DNA from: an uncultured Myxococcales bacterium
Lineage (GTDB): Bacteria > Myxococcota_A > UBA9042 > CAIXZC01
Assembly: GCA_903895725.1 (NCBI GenBank)
Contig: CAITUV010000060.1
Span: 115,284-179,283 of the forward strand
Length of the DNA stretch: 64,000 nt
Direction: 5' to 3'
In this document: piece by piece, positions 60,231 to 64,000 of the stretch
Layout of the letters: each line of letters opens with the position of its first letter
Position numbering within the stretch: the first letter of the stretch is position 1
Notes under the pieces: generated by a model
Database searches by the model: none
Told to the model about the DNA's origin: nothing
Seen by the model: only the letters and a program-made list of their open reading frames with translations
Made by a program: the position numbers and the translations under genes

Positions 60231-62042
60231 TCAGATGCTGACCGTTTCCTTGATGATCTTTCTGTCCAACATCCACTGGTAAATCAGCTTCGTCACGTAA
60301 AGCGCCGTGAACACGGAGCAGACGATGCCTACCAGCAGCGTGACCGCAAACCCGTACACGGGACCGGTCGTGAAGTTCATCAGGATCACGCCGGCAAGCG
60401 CCGTGGTGAGCTGCGAGTCGAAGATGGTCCAGAAAGACTTGTCGTATCCGATTTCGATCGCCGACCGAGCCGGCTTGCCGGCCCTCAGCTCCTCACGGAT
60501 ACGCTCATAGATGATGACGTTGGCGTCCACCGCCATACCCAGCGTCAGCACGATGCCGGCAAGGCCGGGCAGCGTCAGGGCCGAGTTGAAGCCCACCAGA
60601 ATTGCGAAGATGAACACCACGTTCATGGCCAGGGCCAGGTCGGCAATGAGGCCGGCCACCCGGTAGTAGATTCCCATGAACAGAACGACGGCCAGCGCAC
60701 CGACGATGAACGAGAGGATGCCCGCATCGATGGCGTCCTTACCCAGGGACGGCCCGACCTCGTGGTCCTGGATCTTGTGCACCGGGGCCTTGTACGCACC
60801 GTGCGTCAGCACCGTCACCAGGCTCTGGGCCTCCTGGAGAAGCTGGGAAGCGCTCTGGTTGCCGCCTAGAGTGATCGATGCCTGTCCGCCCGCGATGACC
60901 TCCTTGATCACCGGAGCCGAGTTGATGTCGTCATCCAGCATGATGGCCAGGTATTCGCCTACGTGCACCCGGGTCACTTCCTCGAACAAGGTGGCTCCCT
61001 GCCCGGTGAACGTGAGGCTCACATACGGCTCGCCGGAATCCTTGTAGAACACGCCCGAGCGCGCAAGGTGGTCTCCCGACACCTTCACTTCACCGAACAG
61101 ATACTCGGTCCGGTAGTAGGACTTCACGACTCGGCCGCCCTGATCTTCCTCGACGAAGTAGTAGCCCACGACGTGGTCGTCCGGGAGCTTGTGCACTTTC
61201 TGGAGGAAGTGGATGAAGGCCACCAGATTGCTCTTCTTGTCCGACTTGGCCTGGAAGCGGTCGCCGAACTTCGTGATCTCGACGGTCTTGCCCTTCTCGG
61301 GCGCGGCCTGCCGGAACGCGTCGAGGTCCTCCTTCACGGTGGAGAAGAAGTCGGTCTTGCTGTCGACGATTCGGAAGGTCAGACGAGCCGTCTGGCCGAT
61401 CCGCTCGCGAACGACCTCCATCTGCTCCTTGCTCACGCCGGGGAGCTGGACGTCGATGTCGCTTTCGCCGCTCATGCGGACATCGGGCTCGACCAGGCCG
61501 AACGCCTCGACGCGCTTGCGGATGATGGAAAGGGTCTGATCCACGACCTCTTTCTTGATCCGCTCGATGTCCTGGCCCCGCATGACCAGGAGGATGGCTC
61601 CGTCCTGCTCGATGAGCGTGTACCGGGGATCGATCTTGTCCTCGACGGCCTCGGTGGTGATGAAGCCCTTGAGGGTCTCATCGGTCGTCTCGACACGCAC
61701 GGTGTCGAACGCCGGGACCGAGCAGGTGACCACCTTGCGGATCTCGTCGAGCTCTTCCTTGAGGACCTCGTCCCCCGGCTCCTTCTGCTTCGACTGCCGC
61801 ACCAGGTAGTCCTGGAGACGGAACATCAGGTCCCGGGAGTTCTCGAGGATGGCCTTCTTGTAGTCCACCGTGTAGCGGAGCTCGAGGCCGCCCTTGAGGT
61901 CCAGGCCGAAGTTCAGGCGCTTGGTGAAGGGGTACCACTTGGGCACGGCCCCTTCCGGAAGCACCGTCGGCAGGACGTACAGGACGCTGAACAGGAACAG
62001 CAGGAAAACTACCAGCGACCGCCAGATTCTCTTCTTCTCCAT
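60231..62042 (-). CDS. secD: Protein translocase subunit SecD
   Basis: 603 residues, the usual SecD length. Helix 1 (SLVVFLLFLFSVLYVLPTVL) is followed by LNFGLDLKGGLELRY, the large periplasmic domain with PGVSKEQ, and the five C-terminal helices including the conserved TLPGLAGIVLTLGMAVDANV and IYERIREELRAGK. It forms the SecDF motor with the downstream secF. ATG 62042. Confidence 0.97.
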   Translation of the reverse strand: MEKKRIWRSLVVFLLFLFSVLYVLPTVLPEGAVPKWYPFTKRLNFGLDLKGGLELRYTVDYKKAILENSRDLMFRLQDYLVRQSKQKEPGDEVLKEELDEIRKVVTCSVPAFDTVRVETTDETLKGFITTEAVEDKIDPRYTLIEQDGAILLVMRGQDIERIKKEVVDQTLSIIRKRVEAFGLVEPDVRMSGESDIDVQLPGVSKEQMEVVRERIGQTARLTFRIVDSKTDFFSTVKEDLDAFRQAAPEKGKTVEITKFGDRFQAKSDKKSNLVAFIHFLQKVHKLPDDHVVGYYFVEEDQGGRVVKSYYRTEYLFGEVKVSGDHLARSGVFYKDSGEPYVSLTFTGQGATLFEEVTRVHVGEYLAIMLDDDINSAPVIKEVIAGGQASITLGGNQSASQLLQEAQSLVTVLTHGAYKAPVHKIQDHEVGPSLGKDAIDAGILSFIVGALAVVLFMGIYYRVAGLIADLALAMNVVFIFAILVGFNSALTLPGLAGIVLTLGMAVDANVIIYERIREELRAGKPARSAIEIGYDKSFWTIFDSQLTTALAGVILMNFTTGPVYGFAVTLLVGIVCSVFTALYVTKLIYQWMLDRKIIKETVSI

Positions 62043-62169
62043 GCTCCAATCTCCGTCATGCCGCCCGACCCGTCCGGCCCAGCGGCAACCAATGCCGTCG
62101 CACTATCTCAAGCCAACCTGCAACGTGAATTCAAACCGGCTTCCCCGGCCGCACCGGGCCGTCCGGGGA

Positions 62170-62619
62170 CTACTTCTTGCCACCCTGTTCCTCGGCCTTG
62201 GCAGCATCCGTCTGCAACCCGAGCACGTGACTCTTCTGGATCCGAATCCGGACGTTGTCCGCAATCTCCAGCGTGACGATGTTGCCGCTGATGGACCGCA
62301 CGGTCCCCAGCACGCCGCCCGATGTCACGACCCGGTCACCGTTCTTGAGCGACTCGATGAGCTGCTCGTGCTGCTTCTGCTGCTTGCGCTGCGGCCGGAT
62401 GAGCAGGAAGTACATCAGGCCGAACAGGAACACCATCCAGATGAGGAAGTCGACCATGCCGCCGCCCGTGCCGCAGCCCATGCCGAACGGCCCACCGGCC
62501 TGCCCGCCGGCCTGTCCAGCCGCCTGCCCCGCAGCGTCAGTGGCCGTCTGGGCTGCCGGAGCCGCAGCTTCCCCCTGCCCAACCTGCATCAGAATGAAGA
62601 ACTCGTTTAGCCAGGTCAC
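62170..62619 (-). CDS. yajC: Preprotein translocase subunit YajC
   Basis: 149 residues. An unusual N-terminal Ala/Gly/Gln-rich stretch (about 16-45) is followed by one membrane helix (MVDFLIWMVFLFGLMYFLLI), RPQRKQQKQHEQLIESLKNG and the small beta domain GDRVVTSGGVLGTV. It associates with SecDF. The start GTG 62619 has GGAGGG upstream; ATG 62589 is an alternative that trims ten residues. A good promoter lies 31 bases upstream. Confidence 0.93.
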   Translation of the reverse strand: MTWLNEFFILMQVGQGEAAAPAAQTATDAAGQAAGQAGGQAGGPFGMGCGTGGGMVDFLIWMVFLFGLMYFLLIRPQRKQQKQHEQLIESLKNGDRVVTSGGVLGTVRSISGNIVTLEIADNVRIRIQKSHVLGLQTDAAKAEEQGGKK

Positions 62620-62649
62620 CGGACCCTCCGCACAGCAATAAGGCGAGTT

Positions 62650-62678
62650 CTTGTATCAGAAGGTCCCAAGGTGGTCAA
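62650..62678 (-). promoter_or_regulatory. Promoter of the yajC-secDF operon, TTGACC-N17-TACAAG
   Basis: The -35 box is at 62673-62678 and the -10 box at 62650-62655 on the minus strand. It probably serves the long run down to apbE, since almost all junctions below are overlaps or gaps under 50 bases; the largest gap is 127 bases between yajC and secD. Confidence 0.6.
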
Positions 62679-62724
62679 GTCTTAAATCCGATGGGGAAAG
62701 GGGCGCCCGGACACTCCAGGGAGC

Positions 62725-64000
62725 CTAGCGGATATACAGCTCCATGCGGTACACGCCGATGTCCTCGTTGGAGCTTGCCTCGTCCCCGCACAGGCGACCC
62801 TCGACCGACACGTTTACCGGAGCGGCCAGCTTCTTCTCGAACCAGGGAAGGTCCGGCTTGGAGCAGCAGGTGTTCCCGGATGGACATCCCAGACCGTCGA
62901 ACAGCGGATCGCCGGTGTACCAGGTGTCCTCCACCGCCCCCGGATTGCCCGACTCGCAGTAGTAGTCCGCCCCGACGAACGTCGGCAGGCTCCCCGGGTA
63001 CTTGGCACACGGACAGTTGGAGCCGGGATAGTTGCCGTCCTCGCTATAGCCCACCGCGTAGGTCCACAGGTGCGTCCTGGGCGCCCCGTACGTCAGCGAC
63101 AGCCCCTCCACGTAGTTCCCCTCCAGCCCGCCGGCAGCGCCCGGGTGGAATGCATCGGTCGAGTAGTACTGGTACGCCCGGGCGTATCCTCGCACCTCCC
63201 CGTACGCAATGCCGAAATTGCTGAAGGTCGCGGACTTGCACCCTGCCGCAGCAGCAAGCCGCTGACACACCTTGGGGATGTTGGTAAACACCCATGTCCC
63301 GGGGCATTGCCCGTTGTTGGCATCGATGTCTGCGATGCGGGTCCAGCCGCCCCCCTTGGTCGTCATGTCGCAGTAGACCTCCACGGCCGGGTATCCGCCC
63401 ACACCGTCCGGGTCCACCGTGTACTTGCCTGAAGGAAACGACGGGAACGTGGCCTTGATCCCCTTGCAGCTCGTCCCCGTCACCACCCCGGCACACCCTT
63501 CATCCTTCCAGCCGTTGCAGTCGTTGTCCGCCCCGTCGCACACCTCCGGAGCCCCCGGGTAGGCCGCAGCGTTGTGATCGTCGCAGTCCGGCGTGTCCAG
63601 CGAGCCGTCGTTGTCGTCGTCCGTATCGAGGCAGTCGGGCGTCCCGTCCTTGTCGAAGTCCTCGAAGCCCTCGTCAGTCAAGCCGTCGCAGTCGTTGTCC
63701 TTCCCGTCGCACACCTCGTCCTTCTTGCCCGCCAGCGGGTCGCACACCTGCGTCTGCCCTCCGACGCAATTGTTCACCGTGTGCACGCAGACCCCCAGGC
63801 CGCAAGTCGTCTGCCCCAATTCCTCGTCGGTGCTCCCGTCGCAGTCGTTGTCCTTCCCGTCACACACCTCGGCACTCTTGCCCGCCAGCGGGTCGCACAC
63901 CTGCTCCTGCCCGCCCACGCAGTTGCCCACGGTGTGCAGACAGACTCCCACGCCGCACGTCGTCTGCCCGAGATCCTCGTCGGTGGAGCCGTCGCAGTCA
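62725..64000 (-). CDS. MopE-like repeat protein with fibrinogen-like C-terminal domain (5' end beyond window)
   Basis: 424 C-terminal residues are visible; the frame stays open to the right edge. The first about 105 residues are MopE-like repeats: CDGKDNDCDGSTDEELG, CDGKDNDCDGLTDEG, with GVCVHTVNNCVGGQTQVC between them. A thrombospondin-type-3-like Asp-rich stretch follows (DFDKDGTPDCLDTDDDNDG). Residues about 175-424 resemble fibrinogen/intelectin-like domains: SGKYTVDPDGVGGYPAVEVY, CDMTTKGGGWTRI, and a Cys-containing C-terminal part ending in GVYRMELYIR. It is probably a large secreted surface protein that binds glycans or metal. The signal peptide is not visible here. Confidence 0.85.
   Translation of the reverse strand, partial: DCDGSTDEDLGQTTCGVGVCLHTVGNCVGGQEQVCDPLAGKSAEVCDGKDNDCDGSTDEELGQTTCGLGVCVHTVNNCVGGQTQVCDPLAGKKDEVCDGKDNDCDGLTDEGFEDFDKDGTPDCLDTDDDNDGSLDTPDCDDHNAAAYPGAPEVCDGADNDCNGWKDEGCAGVVTGTSCKGIKATFPSFPSGKYTVDPDGVGGYPAVEVYCDMTTKGGGWTRIADIDANNGQCPGTWVFTNIPKVCQRLAAAAGCKSATFSNFGIAYGEVRGYARAYQYYSTDAFHPGAAGGLEGNYVEGLSLTYGAPRTHLWTYAVGYSEDGNYPGSNCPCAKYPGSLPTFVGADYYCESGNPGAVEDTWYTGDPLFDGLGCPSGNTCCSKPDLPWFEKKLAAPVNVSVEGRLCGDEASSNEDIGVYRMELYIR
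63685..64000 (-). repeat. 153-bp tandem repeats encoding 51-residue MopE-like units
   Basis: The same CCGTCGCAGTCG junction recurs at 63685, 63838 and 63991, so the period is 153 bases. The two complete units are highly similar in DNA, which points to recent expansion; the array continues past the window edge. Confidence 0.9.

Noticed and set aside
63685..64000. CRISPR-like regular repeats
   Set aside because: The 153-bp period is a multiple of three, the units are coding and adjacent without unique spacers. This is a protein repeat.

Overview
This 64 kb window is GC-rich (mostly mid-60s percent by eye) and bacterial. It looks like a myxobacterial-type deltaproteobacterium (Myxococcota or a close relative). 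The evidence is: many cysteine-rich secreted lipoproteins with CDGxDNDCDGxxDE repeats (MopE-like), a DUF4215-type myxococcal cysteine-rich repeat, a zinc-ribbon/GYF-like/TPR protein, HEAT and TonB-like envelope proteins, and a receptor-free Che cluster. An Rnf complex suggests anaerobic or facultative energy metabolism. The taxonomic call is an inference; there is no rRNA in the window.

Layout. 1-7.3 kb: a truncated carbohydrate-active-type gene enters from the left edge, followed by a MopE-like lipoprotein, an MNT/HEPN pair, and divergent rpsA and clpP. 7.3-20.8 kb: envelope genes, namely an unknown 887-residue probable outer-membrane protein, a 1363-residue cysteine-rich lipoprotein with a ZU5-like domain, a secreted HEAT/pseudo-hydrolase/coiled-coil protein, a TonB-like protein and a ceramidase-like protein. 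20.8-30.2 kb: a chemosensory operon on the minus strand (zinc-ribbon/GYF/TPR protein, cheW, cheR with an STAS-like tail, cheA, a REC-REC-cyclase protein, cheB) with no receptor and no free CheY. 30.2-41.1 kb: an epimerase, a secreted serpin, a pappalysin-like metalloprotease lipoprotein, and a three-gene operon of an endoglycoceramidase-like GH5 lipoprotein, a barrel protein and an SGLT-type symporter. 41.1-43.0 kb: tRNA-Glu and tRNA-Lys, then a tandemly duplicated small outer-membrane protein. 43.0-48.8 kb: an omptin-like protease with two lipoproteins on the minus strand, divergent from two secreted proteins of unknown function. 49.0-62.7 kb: a dense minus-strand run yajC-secD-secF-recJ-ruvX-mltG-rseC-rnfBCDGEA-apbE. 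The right edge cuts a MopE-like protein with 153-bp repeats and a fibrinogen-like C-terminus.

How the parts fit together. Much of the window serves the envelope and the extracellular space: secretion (YajC/SecDF), lipoprotein repeat mosaics, surface proteolysis and its inhibition (omptin-like, pappalysin-like, serpin), and glycolipid or glycan hydrolysis with uptake. Rnf, its flavin transferase ApbE and RseC form one unit.

The least expected signals are listed here. (1) A leader element is shared by the serpin and the two duplicated outer-membrane protein genes, although the proteins are unrelated. (2) An AT-rich STAS-like tail is fused to CheR. (3) A divergent omptin has its key acidic and His residues intact. 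(4) A secreted HEAT protein carries a catalytically dead hydrolase fold. Assignments rest on reading motifs by eye; no database search was possible.
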